Assembly (NCBI RefSeq): GCF_965219715.1
Contig: NZ_OZ244785.1
Location: forward strand, 1,674,001-1,738,000
Direction of reading: 5' to 3'
Source of the DNA: Bacterioplanoides sp965219715
Lineage (GTDB): Bacteria; Pseudomonadota; Gammaproteobacteria; Pseudomonadales; Oceanobacteraceae
Length of the DNA: 64,000 bases
Position numbers and translations under genes: made by a program. The notes under the pieces are model-generated. The model worked only from the letters and a program-made list of their open reading frames with translations. It ran no database searches and had not been told where the DNA came from. Shown one piece after another: positions 9,546-17,500 of the stretch; within the stretch, counting starts at the first letter, position 1; the number at the start of each line of letters is the position of its first letter.

Positions 9546-9881
9546 CGAAATATCGAGCAGGCCAGCAGCAGCACTGAAGCCTGCGCCTGTTTAACCGTGG
9601 TACTGGTTTCCGTCGTATCGCTGGGCACCGTTATTGCGTAGGAACTCGGCTCGGCGCTTTGTTACTTACCCGTATTTCCGGTTTTCTGGATAGTCGCGAT
9701 CAGCCTCAAGCAGCAAACAGCTGAGAAAAAACGTCACTGTAGTATCCCCATACTACCCGCTGTTCAGACGATTCTGATTAACTGATTTTGCTTAGGGCTT
9801 GTTAACGGGCCCTAAGCCATACCTCACGATTCAGCGGCAAACGTGAGACAACCCAGCAGATCAGATAATCAGGATCAGACG
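9546..9881. other. Non-coding or degraded stretch between LysR relic and DJ-1 gene
   Basis: On the plus strand around 9590-9645 a short hydrophobic reading (ACLTVVLVSVVSLGTVIA) ends at a TAG and continues in frame with further hydrophobic residues. This could be the tail of a dead membrane transporter lost with the neighbouring LysR gene. No intact ORF is present. The DJ-1 promoter probably lies in the last 100 bp. Confidence 0.3.
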
Positions 9882-10436
9882 ATGAACGTATTAATGATTA
9901 CCGGCGATTTTGTCGAAGACTACGAAAACATGGTGCCGTTCCAGGCGTTACTTGCCTGTGGCTACCAGGTGGATGCGGTTTGTCCGGATAAAAAAGCCGG
10001 CGACACCATTGCCACCTCGATTCACGATTTTGAAGGCGATCAAACCTACAGCGAAAAACGAGGCCACAACTTTGCATTGAATGCCGACTTTGATCAGGCC
10101 AGCGCTGATAAATACGACGCGCTGTATCTGCCCGGCGGTCGTGCTCCGGAATATCTCCGCCTCAATAGCAATGTAATTCAATTAATTCAGGACTTTATTG
10201 CCGCAGACAAACCGGTTGCAGCCATTTGCCATGGCCCGCAATTACTCACCGCGGCGGGTGTTATCGAAGGCAAAAAAGTATCCGCTTATCCTGCCTGCGA
10301 GCCGGAAGTGCGACTGGCGGGTGGTGAATATGTTTCACTGGAAATGGATCAGGCGATTACCGATGGTAAACTGGTAACGGCTCCGGCCTGGCCTGCTCAC
10401 CCGGAGTTTCTTAAACAGTTTATGGCATTGCTGTAA
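9882..10436 (+). CDS. DJ-1/PfpI family protein
   Basis: The 184-aa single-domain protein has the DJ-1/PfpI (class I glutamine amidotransferase-like) fold. The nucleophile elbow AAICHGPQLL carries Cys116-His117, and the supporting acid is Glu12 in FVEDYE. The YLPGGRAPEYLR segment is typical of the deglycase/protease-I branch. Members act as glyoxalase III, deglycase or stress chaperone; the exact activity cannot be read from sequence. I chose ATG 9882 (AGGA about 8 nt upstream) over an in-frame GTG at 9843, because the family starts with a short beta strand like MNVLMITGDF. It is followed 24 nt later by the ribbon-helix-helix gene, probably in one transcript. Confidence 0.88.
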   Translation: MNVLMITGDFVEDYENMVPFQALLACGYQVDAVCPDKKAGDTIATSIHDFEGDQTYSEKRGHNFALNADFDQASADKYDALYLPGGRAPEYLRLNSNVIQLIQDFIAADKPVAAICHGPQLLTAAGVIEGKKVSAYPACEPEVRLAGGEYVSLEMDQAITDGKLVTAPAWPAHPEFLKQFMALL

Positions 10437-10468
10437 ACGCTGTTATTACCGGTTAAAAGGTGGCGACT

Positions 10469-10843
10469 ATGTGTCAGTTATTTATTAACGCCGATCCGCA
10501 ACTGTGGCAAAGCAAAACCCGTTCACTGAGAATCGATGGCGTCGTCACCTCTATCCGGCTGGAACAATATTTCTGGAACACGCTGCAGGAAATTGCCCAA
10601 CGCGATGGCATCAATGTTAATCAGCTGATTACTCGGCTGTATCTGGAATCTCTGGACGCCGATCACGATGCTGGCAACTTCACATCCTTCCTGCGGGTGT
10701 GTTGTGCCCGCTACCTGTCTCTCGCCGCCGACGGCTATTTACAGCGTGATACCAACACTCCGTTGGCACAAGTGAATGCCAGTGAGATTCTGCAACAGGA
10801 ATCACTGCTATCAGACAAACGCCAGTCGCGACTTTTGAGCTAA
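10469..10843 (+). CDS. Ribbon-helix-helix domain protein (RHH_4 type)
   Basis: The 124-aa protein contains the pattern TRSLRIDGVVTSIRLEQYFW then LQEIAQRDGINVNQLITRL, the beta strand plus two helices of the RHH_4 family (COG4321-like). These are small DNA-binding or arylsulfate-associated proteins of poorly known function. AAAAGG ends 8 nt before ATG 10469, which I prefer to the in-frame GTG at 10460. It follows the DJ-1 gene closely and is probably co-transcribed. No toxin partner is adjacent, so it is not an obvious antitoxin. Confidence 0.72.
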   Translation: MCQLFINADPQLWQSKTRSLRIDGVVTSIRLEQYFWNTLQEIAQRDGINVNQLITRLYLESLDADHDAGNFTSFLRVCCARYLSLAADGYLQRDTNTPLAQVNASEILQQESLLSDKRQSRLLS

Positions 10844-10893
10844 ACCCCTCTTAAACTGAATGCAGACTGAATATAAAAATACTTTTACCCTTA

Positions 10894-10921
10894 TTGACAA
10901 AAAAGTTTAAATCAATATTAT
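10894..10921 (+). promoter_or_regulatory. Strong sigma70-type promoter of the small lipoprotein pair
   Basis: TTGACA at 10894-10899 and TATTAT at 10916-10921 are separated by 16 bp, a near-consensus sigma70 promoter. It would produce a leader of about 150 nt before the first lipoprotein ATG at 11078. The leader contains short inverted repeats (TTGGCC/GGCCAA and AGCAC/GTGCT). Confidence 0.6.
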
Positions 10922-11077
10922 CAGCAGCGTTTTCTAAGGAAGTTGGCCTAGGCGAAGTCCGTTGTACCTGCTGGCCAAAATCAGGGATGCTCAACCTATT
11001 TTCCCCGACCTACACAGCACATTTAGTGCTGCGGACTCTCGTGCAATTTCCGAATTTGTGTAATAAGGAGAGTCTTA

Positions 11078-11266
11078 ATGACTAAATTAGCTCTGTCAGC
11101 CCTGCTGGCGATTGGATTAAGCGGTTGCGCAAACACCTTCCTGGACAGCGCGCCAAGCCAAGACGGCGGCCGTTACGTTTCTGGTTCTTACGAAGGTACA
11201 GCAGCCATCTTCTACTGTCCTACCAACAGCGATGATTGTGATCGCGTTGACGTTGATTTCGAATAA
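11078..11266 (+). CDS. Small lipoprotein (62 aa)
   Basis: The protein begins with a lipoprotein signal peptide, MTKLALSALLAIGLSGC, with lipobox LSGC and lipidated Cys at 17. The mature part is only about 46 residues, acidic, with two further Cys (YCPTNSDDCD) that could form a disulphide. AAGGAGAG lies upstream of the ATG. It is paired with a second small lipoprotein 11 nt downstream and served by a strong promoter, so a well-expressed envelope protein is likely. I recognise no family. Confidence 0.75.
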   Translation: MTKLALSALLAIGLSGCANTFLDSAPSQDGGRYVSGSYEGTAAIFYCPTNSDDCDRVDVDFE

Positions 11267-11277
11267 GAGGCCATATC

Positions 11278-11481
11278 ATGAAAAAAATCATTCTGACTTC
11301 TTTCGCAGCAGTATTAATGACTGGCTGTGCTTCTACTTTTACTTCGATTGAAGAAACTGCAAGCGGCGACAGTTACTACCTGACTCGTATTACCCAAGGC
11401 CCATTCCGTGTAGATGGCGACATGTGGGAATGTAAGCCAGATGCTCAACACAACATGACCTGTGTTGAAAAAGGCGATTAA
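11278..11481 (+). CDS. Small lipoprotein (67 aa)
   Basis: The signal peptide MKKIILTSFAAVLMTGC has lipobox MTGC and lipidated Cys at 17. The mature domain of about 50 aa has two Cys (WECKPDAQHNMTC) and ends GD. Like its neighbour it starts with a C-A-N/S-T-F motif after the lipobox, which suggests the two arose by duplication and then diverged. AGAGGCC precedes the ATG. A hairpin terminator follows directly. Function unknown. Confidence 0.75.
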   Translation: MKKIILTSFAAVLMTGCASTFTSIEETASGDSYYLTRITQGPFRVDGDMWECKPDAQHNMTCVEKGD

Positions 11482-11491
11482 TACGCCTTTT

Positions 11492-11513
11492 GGAGCGCCG
11501 TAATACGGCGCTC
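11492..11513 (+). terminator. Hairpin terminator after lipoprotein pair
   Basis: GAGCGCCG and CGGCGCTC form an 8-bp GC-rich stem around TAATA just after the second lipoprotein stop, followed by a short T-rich stretch (CTTGCTTACCTTTG). Confidence 0.6.
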
Positions 11514-11542
11514 TTGCTTACCTTTGTAATCCTCTCATAGTG

Positions 11543-12007
11543 CTATAACTCATGCAGAATCTGCTGGCGCTTCTGATCATACTCATCCTGAGTAATTAAA
11601 CCTTTCTCTTTCAGTGTATTTAAACGAATAAGACGCTACTCAATTGTTAATTGCGGAGCCTTGTTTACAACGGTTTTAACCGCTTGCTGCAACTCTGCCT
11701 GCTTCGGACCACAGTCATAATAAGCGGCTGCAATTTTTGTCGTAACAACCGTCTTTGCACCGGTCAGCGATGGCCGACGTACCGAGCTCTCTTCACGATC
11801 ACCAATTAACAGCGAATCGGCGCCTGCTTCAACGGCCTTCTCCTGATGCCATTCCAGACACATTTCGACCGGCTCACGGCTGCTGGTTTTACAGGTTTCC
11901 TGAGCAACCAGCTGGCAGCTGGTTTCCTCACCGGCTTGCAGAGTTTTAATATCAGCTTGAGCAGCTAGTGGTAAGAATAACGACGCAAAGATCAGTGGCT
12001 TAAACAT
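11543..12007 (-). pseudogene. Secreted protein with SHOCT tail, interrupted by an in-frame amber codon
   Basis: The minus-strand ORF from ATG 12007 begins with a signal peptide (MFKPLIFASLFLPLAAQA) and encodes 123 aa with four Cys, ending at TAG 11636-11638. Translation past that TAG stays open in the same frame for 30 codons and gives RLIRLNTLKEKGLITQDEY then DQKRQQILHEL, stopping at TAG 11543-11545. That is a clear SHOCT domain (short C-terminal oligomerisation domain, pattern LxxLKxxGLITxxEYxxKRxxIL). The preceding residues QLTIE followed by the stop suggest the amber replaced a codon just inside the domain. Either a nonsense mutation has removed the tail, or the stop is read through, or there is a base error. 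The body is not recognised. I rejected an upstream start at 12082 because it puts 25 residues before the signal peptide. Confidence 0.65.
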
Positions 12008-12126
12008 GGGAGATTTCCGAATAAAACGTGCGGGTAAATTATCCACAGAGGCTGGAGATAGCAAGTGCAGCGAAATCAACAACAGTGTTCCAGCGGAATG
12101 TTGTGTTTGTCTTGTGAAACCTTATT

Positions 12127-12180
12127 GAACCCTAGATTTACAGAGCCATGTTGGGTATCGCGTAGCTCCACCCAACCTAC
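12127..12180 (+). repeat. 54-bp direct repeat, copy 1
   Basis: Starts GAACCCTAGATTTA and ends GCTCCACCCAACCTAC; it contains the palindromic arms TTGGGT and ACCCAA. It matches 13383-13436 in the same orientation with roughly eight mismatches. It falls within the reading frame that follows the truncated ParE-like start. Confidence 0.75.
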
Positions 12181-12193
12181 ATACCAATCCACA

Positions 12194-12252
12194 AAAAACA
12201 GCTTCGTAGATTGGATTAAAGCAGCCTCATCAGAAGTATTATAATTTTCCAT
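12194..12252 (-). pseudogene. Possible truncated ParE-type toxin start
   Basis: An ATG at 12252 overlaps the end of the ParD-like antitoxin gene by 14 bp, the usual ParDE arrangement, and reads MENYNTSDEAALIQSTKLFF. The NYNTSDEAALIQ stretch resembles the first strand and helix of ParE/RelE toxins. From about codon 24 onwards the frame runs into the 54-bp dispersed repeat (VGWVELRDTQ) and stops at 12076, so the catalytic part is missing. The toxin assignment rests on position and a short resemblance only. Confidence 0.35.
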
Positions 12253-12493
12253 CCTGCTGCGCCTTCTTCCTGAAGTCTGCCAATATCGCGTCCTGCGATT
12301 TCTCACCCCAGCCTTGCTCGGCTATTGATAGTTCCGCCGCAATCAGTCGCTGACGAATCTCTTCTAATTCGCGCGCCTTACGGTTCAGGTCATTAACCAC
12401 TTCGCTGCGACTGGCGAATTCTTTGCTGTCGATTTTGTCCTGAATCCAGCGTTCATTGGGTTCAGATAGGGATAAGCTTGCTCGTGTTGCCAT
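12239..12493 (-). CDS. ParD-like type II antitoxin (CopG/RHH)
   Basis: The 84-aa protein starts MATRASLSLSEPNERWIQDK and continues FASRSEVVNDLNRKARE, the ribbon-helix-helix of the ParD/CopG family: strand LSLSEP, helix ERWIQDKIDS, helix SEVVNDLNRKARE. The acidic, flexible C-terminal half (residues 45-84) is the toxin-binding region. ParD normally blocks ParE and represses its own promoter. Its expected downstream toxin looks truncated, leaving the antitoxin an orphan. It is divergent from the HigB-like toxin gene, with 148 bp between them. Confidence 0.8.
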   Translation of the reverse strand: MATRASLSLSEPNERWIQDKIDSKEFASRSEVVNDLNRKARELEEIRQRLIAAELSIAEQGWGEKSQDAILADFRKKAQQDGKL

Positions 12494-12592
12494 GGCTTCA
12501 CCGTTATCCGGGCTATCGCCCTAGTGATGTAGTAATGATGCAATTTTGCATCGCGTAACAACTATGAGCAAGTCATATGTCCGTTGCATATG

Positions 12593-12626
12593 TACGCCCT
12601 TGGCGTATACTTGATGAATACGCCAA
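12593..12626 (+). promoter_or_regulatory. Palindromic operator of the HigBA-like operon
   Basis: Two overlapping inverted repeats share a half-site: TACGCC-CTT-GGCGTA (12593-12607) and TTGGCGTAT (12600-12608) facing ATACGCCAA (12618-12626) across 9 bp. The array lies 16-49 bp before the toxin ATG, the right place for autorepression by the HTH antitoxin or toxin-antitoxin complex. Confidence 0.65.
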
Positions 12627-12641
12627 TGAAGGACAAGGACG

Positions 12642-12956
12642 ATGCTATTCATTGAGACGCCAATATTCACCGACTCTATTAAAGAGATTATGTCGGATGA
12701 AGAATACCGACAGCTTCAGCTTGAGTTGGCTGAACAACCGGAAAAAGGTGATGTTATTCAGGGAGCAGGTGGAATTCGAAAGGTTCGGGCTAAAGCAATT
12801 GGTCGAGGTAAACAAGGTGGCTCGCGAGTTATTTACTACTGGCGGTCAGCCCATGATCAGATTCTGATGCTGTTGGCTTATCCGAAAAACGAACAATCAG
12901 ATCTTACGAGTGCGCAGAAAAAAGTACTGAAATCTGTAGTTGAAAACTGGCGCTAA
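12642..12956 (+). CDS. RelE/HigB-type toxin
   Basis: This 104-aa protein has the layout of the RelE/ParE superfamily in its HigB-like branch: IETPIFTDSIKEIMSDEEYRQ, then GGIRKVRAK and RVIYYWRS with a final strand ILMLLAYPKNEQSDLT. The basic residues in KVRAKAIGRGKQGGSRVIYY are typical of ribosome-dependent mRNA interferases. The toxin-first order with an HTH antitoxin 41 nt downstream matches HigBA and the NadS-associated pairs. AAGGACAAGGACG precedes ATG 12642. The operator at 12593-12626 suggests autoregulation. Confidence 0.85.
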   Translation: MLFIETPIFTDSIKEIMSDEEYRQLQLELAEQPEKGDVIQGAGGIRKVRAKAIGRGKQGGSRVIYYWRSAHDQILMLLAYPKNEQSDLTSAQKKVLKSVVENWR

Positions 12957-12997
12957 ACCACCTGACTAATGGTTATTGAAAGTAATTTGAGGTTGCT

Positions 12998-13297
12998 ATG
13001 AAAGACGAATTATTTGACACCCTGATGCAAAGTGTTCAGCAGGCTGACGATATTATTACCGGCAAAAAACAAGCATCACGCGTCACTGAAATTGAAGTGC
13101 CTGATGTTAAGGCTATTCGTGAAAATACCGGCCTTAGCCAGCGGTTATTTGCCAATCTGATTGGCGTATCACTGCGGACGTTACAGAATTGGGAGCAAAA
13201 ACGCCGCACACCGGAAGGCCCGGCACGGGCGTTATTATTAGTGGTTAAAGAGAATCCAACTGCGGTGTTGGATGCGCTTCAGAAACAAAGTGCGTAA
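12998..13297 (+). CDS. HigA/NadS-type HTH antitoxin
   Basis: This 99-aa protein carries a HTH_XRE domain at about 42-90: VKAIRENTGLSQRLFANLIG followed by VSLRTLQNWEQKRRTPEGPA, as in YiaG/NadS/HigA regulators. The N-terminal 40 residues (including ITGKKQASRVTEIEVPDV) are the part that contacts the toxin in related pairs. GAGG lies 6 nt before ATG 12998. It should neutralise the upstream RelE/HigB-type toxin and bind the TACGCC/GGCGTA operator. Confidence 0.87.
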   Translation: MKDELFDTLMQSVQQADDIITGKKQASRVTEIEVPDVKAIRENTGLSQRLFANLIGVSLRTLQNWEQKRRTPEGPARALLLVVKENPTAVLDALQKQSA

Positions 13298-13304
13298 CCC
13301 CTTT

Positions 13305-13366
13305 TATTTCTCGCTCCCATGCTCCGCGCGGGAGCGTAATTGGCCTACAGATCACCAAACTGTAGG
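13305..13366. repeat. Palindromic intergenic hairpins
   Basis: CGCTCCC and GGGAGCG (13311-13335) form one hairpin, and CCTACAG and CTGTAGG (13344-13366) form another. They stand between the antitoxin stop and the second 54-bp repeat. Such hairpins resemble REP/BIME-type dispersed elements rather than a terminator, as no T-tract follows. Confidence 0.55.
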
Positions 13367-13436
13367 CTGGGGTGAGTGGAACGAACCCCAGATTTATCGA
13401 ACACCGTTGGGTATCGCGGAGCTCCACCCAACCTAC
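13367..13436 (+). repeat. 54-bp direct repeat, copy 2, with adjoining hairpin
   Basis: CTGGGGT and ACCCCAG (13368-13391) form a hairpin that leads into GAACCCCAGATTTA...CCACCCAACCTAC (13383-13436), which repeats 12127-12180 in direct orientation. Within it GTTGGGT pairs with ACCCAAC. Together the two copies bracket the toxin-antitoxin segment. Confidence 0.75.
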
Positions 13437-13456
13437 CTGCCCCCTGAAGCAGAAGA

Positions 13457-14020
13457 TCAAATGCATTTTCGGCATTGCTGCTCTACTTTCAAAAAGGCTG
13501 CCGCCAACTCTTCAGCGTAAACAGCCCAATACTTTAAATTCTTTTCACGATAAGTATCCAATGTATCGTCATAGACAATTCCACAAAGCTCCTTTTTCTC
13601 CTTAGCTGCAGCATCATAGATCTTGGATATAGCTGAATATGCAATATCTAAACACGGTATATTGATGCCACGCCCTTTATCCAAGTGAGCAATTCTTTTA
13701 TCTCTAAATGTCTTTATTTCTTTTCGATATACCCACCAAGAATCCTCAGAAAAAGAAAGATTTTCCAATAGCTCAGCATACACTATATCAGCACCTGCTA
13801 ATATTTTTCGATAATGAAAGTCGTCATTATTTCTATCGCCAAATATTTTCATGAAATCTAAAACAGCCATGTCATAAAAATTATTATGAATTATAATTGG
13901 CAAGGTTCCTGGGGAATCCTCCCAGCCATCACTTGCAAGTATGTAACAAGAATACTGGCAGCAAAAGTTTCTACACAACTCAATCAAATAATTTAATTTT
14001 TTACACTGATCCAAACTCAT
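13457..14020 (-). CDS. Unknown protein with a HEPN-like motif (AbiU2-like?)
   Basis: The 187-aa protein is mostly helical by composition. Residues KTFRDKRIAHLDKG contain an Rx5H pattern typical of HEPN RNases, and the surrounding IKTFRDKRIAHLD resembles the AbiU2/HEPN group seen in abortive infection and toxin-antitoxin systems. GGAGGT lies directly before ATG 14020; an earlier TTG at 14047 overlaps the neighbouring gene and has no ribosome site. It is coupled to the upstream 117-aa gene (11 nt between that stop and this ATG). The pair is noticeably AT-richer than the flanking core genes, which suggests acquisition. The HEPN call rests on the motif only. Confidence 0.5.
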   Translation of the reverse strand: MSLDQCKKLNYLIELCRNFCCQYSCYILASDGWEDSPGTLPIIIHNNFYDMAVLDFMKIFGDRNNDDFHYRKILAGADIVYAELLENLSFSEDSWWVYRKEIKTFRDKRIAHLDKGRGINIPCLDIAYSAISKIYDAAAKEKKELCGIVYDDTLDTYREKNLKYWAVYAEELAAAFLKVEQQCRKCI

Positions 14021-14030
14021 ACCTCCTATC

Positions 14031-14384
14031 TCAAAATGAAAAACCAACTACGGGTTCAATAACATCATTTACTAATGCTGCGTAGGTCAGATAGAAACCA
14101 TTTTTTTCTGCCACTCGAATTCGGCGTTCAAACTCCTCTATAAGTTCTTGCTGGTTGTCTTCGAGCCCGGACAAAATAATTTTGAGTTCAACACTCGAAG
14201 TTTTTTGCGCCAGAATCACGACCTCATCATGTTCAAAAATGAGATCGTCGACTGGATCTATAAACTCAATCAATTCGCCATCAATACACTTTACCTTGTT
14301 ATCAACGACAGCCTTAACTTCGGTTAAATGATGAAAAGAATAATCAACCAGCTCATCAAAAATTGAATTAATATCGATAATCAT
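14031..14384 (-). CDS. Hypothetical protein, upstream partner of the HEPN-like gene
   Basis: The 117-aa acidic protein starts MIIDINSIFDELVDYSFHHL and includes a beta-rich middle (VKCIDGELIEFIDPVDDLIF) and a helical C-terminal third (NQQELIEEFERRIRVAEKNG). No family is recognised. GGAAG lies before ATG 14384. It is the first gene of a two-gene unit, so it could be the antitoxin or partner of the HEPN-like protein; this is inferred from context only. Its codon use is AT-rich like its neighbour's. Confidence 0.6.
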   Translation of the reverse strand: MIIDINSIFDELVDYSFHHLTEVKAVVDNKVKCIDGELIEFIDPVDDLIFEHDEVVILAQKTSSVELKIILSGLEDNQQELIEEFERRIRVAEKNGFYLTYAALVNDVIEPVVGFSF

Positions 14385-14435
14385 TTGTCTTCCTTGATAG
14401 TAAGTTTGTAAAAATTAACACAAAAATATTTCAAT

Positions 14436-14469
14436 AAAAAACCCGCTGCCTATCTCTAGAGCAGCGGGT
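14436..14469 (-). terminator. Rho-independent terminator in the purL-distal gap
   Basis: ACCCGCTGC (14441-14449) and GCAGCGGGT (14461-14469) form a 9-bp stem, with the A-run at 14436-14441 giving a T-tract on the minus strand. It lies downstream of purL. Confidence 0.85.
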
Positions 14470-14515
14470 CTCTATTCCCTCAAACCAAAGCTTTAATAAA
14501 AAGCCTCAGTTCTCC

Positions 14516-17500
14516 TCACACCTGGTCTTCACACCAGAGGCGGGCGTTACGGAACATACGCATCCAGGCGCCGTCTTCATCCCAGTGATCCGGTGCCCAG
14601 CTGTTCTGAACTGCGCGGAACACACGCTCCGGGTGAGGCATCATAATAGTCACGCGACCATCGTTCGCGGTCAGGCCAGTAATACCTTGTGGAGAACCGT
14701 TCGGGTTCGCCGGGTACTGTTCGGTGGTTTCGCCGTAGTTATTCACATAACGCAGAGCAATCTGGCCCGCCAGCTCATCGATATCCGCTTCATCAGCGAA
14801 TTCCGCACGACCTTCACCGTGCGCCACAGCAATTGGCATTTGAGAACCAGCCATACCCGCCAGGAATACAGAATCGGATTCCTGAACTTCTACCAGAGAA
14901 ACACGCGCTTCAAACTGTTCGCTCATGTTGCGAACAAAGTGTGGCCAGTGTTCTGCACCCGGAATCAGTTCGTGCAGGTTCGACAGCATCTGACAGCCGT
15001 TACACACACCCAGTGCGAAGGTATCAGCACGCTCGAAGAAAGCAGCAAACTGGCTACGCGCCTGTTCGTTAAACAGAATGGACTTGGCCCAACCTTCACC
15101 CGCGCCTAATACGTCACCGTAAGAGAAGCCGCCACAGGCAACCAAACCACGGAACTGATCCAGCGTTACCGCACCAGACAGTACATCACTCATATGTACG
15201 TCGATGGTGGTGAAGCCCGCACGATCAAAGGCAGCGGCCATTTCGATCTGGCCGTTCACACCCTGCTCACGCAGGATCGCTACTTTCGGTGCGTCTTCAG
15301 AACCAGCAACCGGCAGGTCAGCAGTAATGTCTTCATTAATGTCGAAGCTTAATTCGGCATTTAAGCCCGGATCTTCAGCATCCAGCAGGCTATCGAATTC
15401 TTGCTGAGCGCAGTCAGCGTTATCACGCAGTGCCTGCATTTCATAGCTGGTTTGTGTCCAGGCACGTTGCCAGTTCACACGGGATTCGCTCAGGAATTCT
15501 TCGTCCTGGAAGCTGAAGGTGATCTGGTCGTCTTCGTTCAGCGTACCAATCACCTGAGTGCAATCACCCAGGCCGGCCGCTTCGAATTGAGCCAGTACTT
15601 CTTCCAGATCGTCACGACGAACCTGAATCACACCACCCAGTTCTTCCGCGAACAGCGCAGCGGCCAGCTCGTCTTCAGACTCGGCCAGCAGATCCATTTT
15701 CACGTCCATACCAACGTGGCCAGCGAAGGCCATTTCGGTCAGAGTCGCGAATAAACCACCGTCAGAACGGTCGTGGTAAGCCAGCAGTTTGTTATCAGCG
15801 TTTAAGCCCTGCATCACAGCGAAGAAAGCTTTCAGGTCTTCCGCGTCATCCAGATCGGCCGGTACGCTACCGACTTCACCGTAAACCTGTGCCAGACAAG
15901 AAGCACCCAGACGGTTCTGACCACGACCCAGGTCGATTAACAACAGGTCAGTTTCGCCCTGGTCAGCGCGCAGCTGAGGCGTCAGCACTTTGCGAGCATC
16001 CGTCACTGGTGCAAAGCCGGTGATAATCAGCGACATTGGTGCAGTAACGGCTTTGTCTTCGCCATTGTCTTCCCAGCGCGTTTTCATCGACATGGAGTCT
16101 TTACCCACAGGGATGGTTACCTGCAGTTCCGGACAGAGTTCCATGCCAACCGCTTTAACGGTTTCGTATAACTTCTGGTCTTCACCGTCGTGGCCTGCAG
16201 CACACATCCAGTTAGCCGACATTTTTACGTCAGCCAGCTTGGCAATTGGCGCTGCTGCCAGGTTGGTAATGGCTTCTGCCACCGCCAGACGACCAGACGC
16301 CGGGCTATCCAGCAGAGCAACCGGAGTACGCTCACCCATCGCCATCGCTTCGCCAGCGTAGTTATCGTAAGAAGAGGTGGTTACCGCAACGTCTGCCACC
16401 GGCACCTGCCAAGGGCCAACAAACTGATCACGTGCCACGGTACCGGTAATGGAGCGGTCACCAATGGTGATCAGGAAGCTCTTGGAAGCAACGGTTGGTA
16501 ATTTCAGAACACGTTCAGCCGCTTCCGCCAGCTTAATGCCCGCGCTTTCGAAGTTCTCGGCTTTCACTTCGCGAGACTTCACATCACGGTGCATACGTGG
16601 CGGTTTGCCCAGCAGAACCTGCAATGGCAGGTCGACTGGCTTGTTGTCGAAGTGACTGTCGGTAACGGTCAGGTGTTCTTCTTCGGTGGCGTAACCTACA
16701 ACTGCGTATGGGCAGCGCTCACGCTCACAGATGGCATCGAACGTATCCATATCTTCTTCAGCAACCGCCATTACATAGCGTTCCTGAGATTCGTTCGACC
16801 AGATCGCCAGCGGGCTCATGCCCGGCTCGTCGTTTGGTACGTTACGCAGTTCGAAGTTACCACCACGACCACCGTCGCCAACCAGCTCTGGGAAGGCGTT
16901 GGATAAACCACCCGCGCCAACATCGTGAATAAAGGCAATTGGGTTTTCATCACCCAGCTGCCAGCAGCGGTCGATCACTTCCTGACAGCGGCGTTCCATT
17001 TCAGGGTTTTCACGCTGAACAGAAGCAAAGTCCAGATCGGCATTCGATTGACCGGAAGACATAGAAGACGCAGCACCGCCACCCAGGCCGATTTGCATCG
17101 CCGGGCCACCCAGTGCGATCAGACGAGCGCCAACCGGGATGTCACCTTTTTGTACATGCTCGTCACGGATGTTGCCGTAACCACCGGCAATCATAATTGG
17201 CTTGTGATAGCCACGAACTTCGCCATCGTGTTGCAGCTCGAAGGTACGGAAGTAACCGTTCAGTGCCGGGCGACCAAATTCGTTGTTAAAGGCGGCGCCG
17301 CCAATCGGGCCTTCCAGCATAATATCCAGCGCAGAAACGATGCGGTCTGGTTTGCCGTATTGGCTTTCCCATGGCTGTTCGAAGCCCGGGATTTTTAAGT
17401 CGGATACAGTGAAACCGGTTAAACCCGCTTTTGGCTTAGAACCACGGCCGGTTGCACCTTCGTCACGGATCTCACCACCGGAACCCGTCGCAGCACCCGA

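Noticed and set aside
10894..11085. ORF of 63 codons upstream of the lipoproteins
   Set aside because: It overlaps the promoter and leader, has no ribosome site and ends inside the next gene.
12577..12867. ORF overlapping the RelE/HigB-type toxin in another frame
   Set aside because: It spans the operator palindromes and has no family similarity; the toxin frame is clear.
13245..13605. Small ORFs on both strands across the hairpin repeats
   Set aside because: Their sequence is translated repeat DNA (WGEWNEP, GWVELRD types), not protein families.
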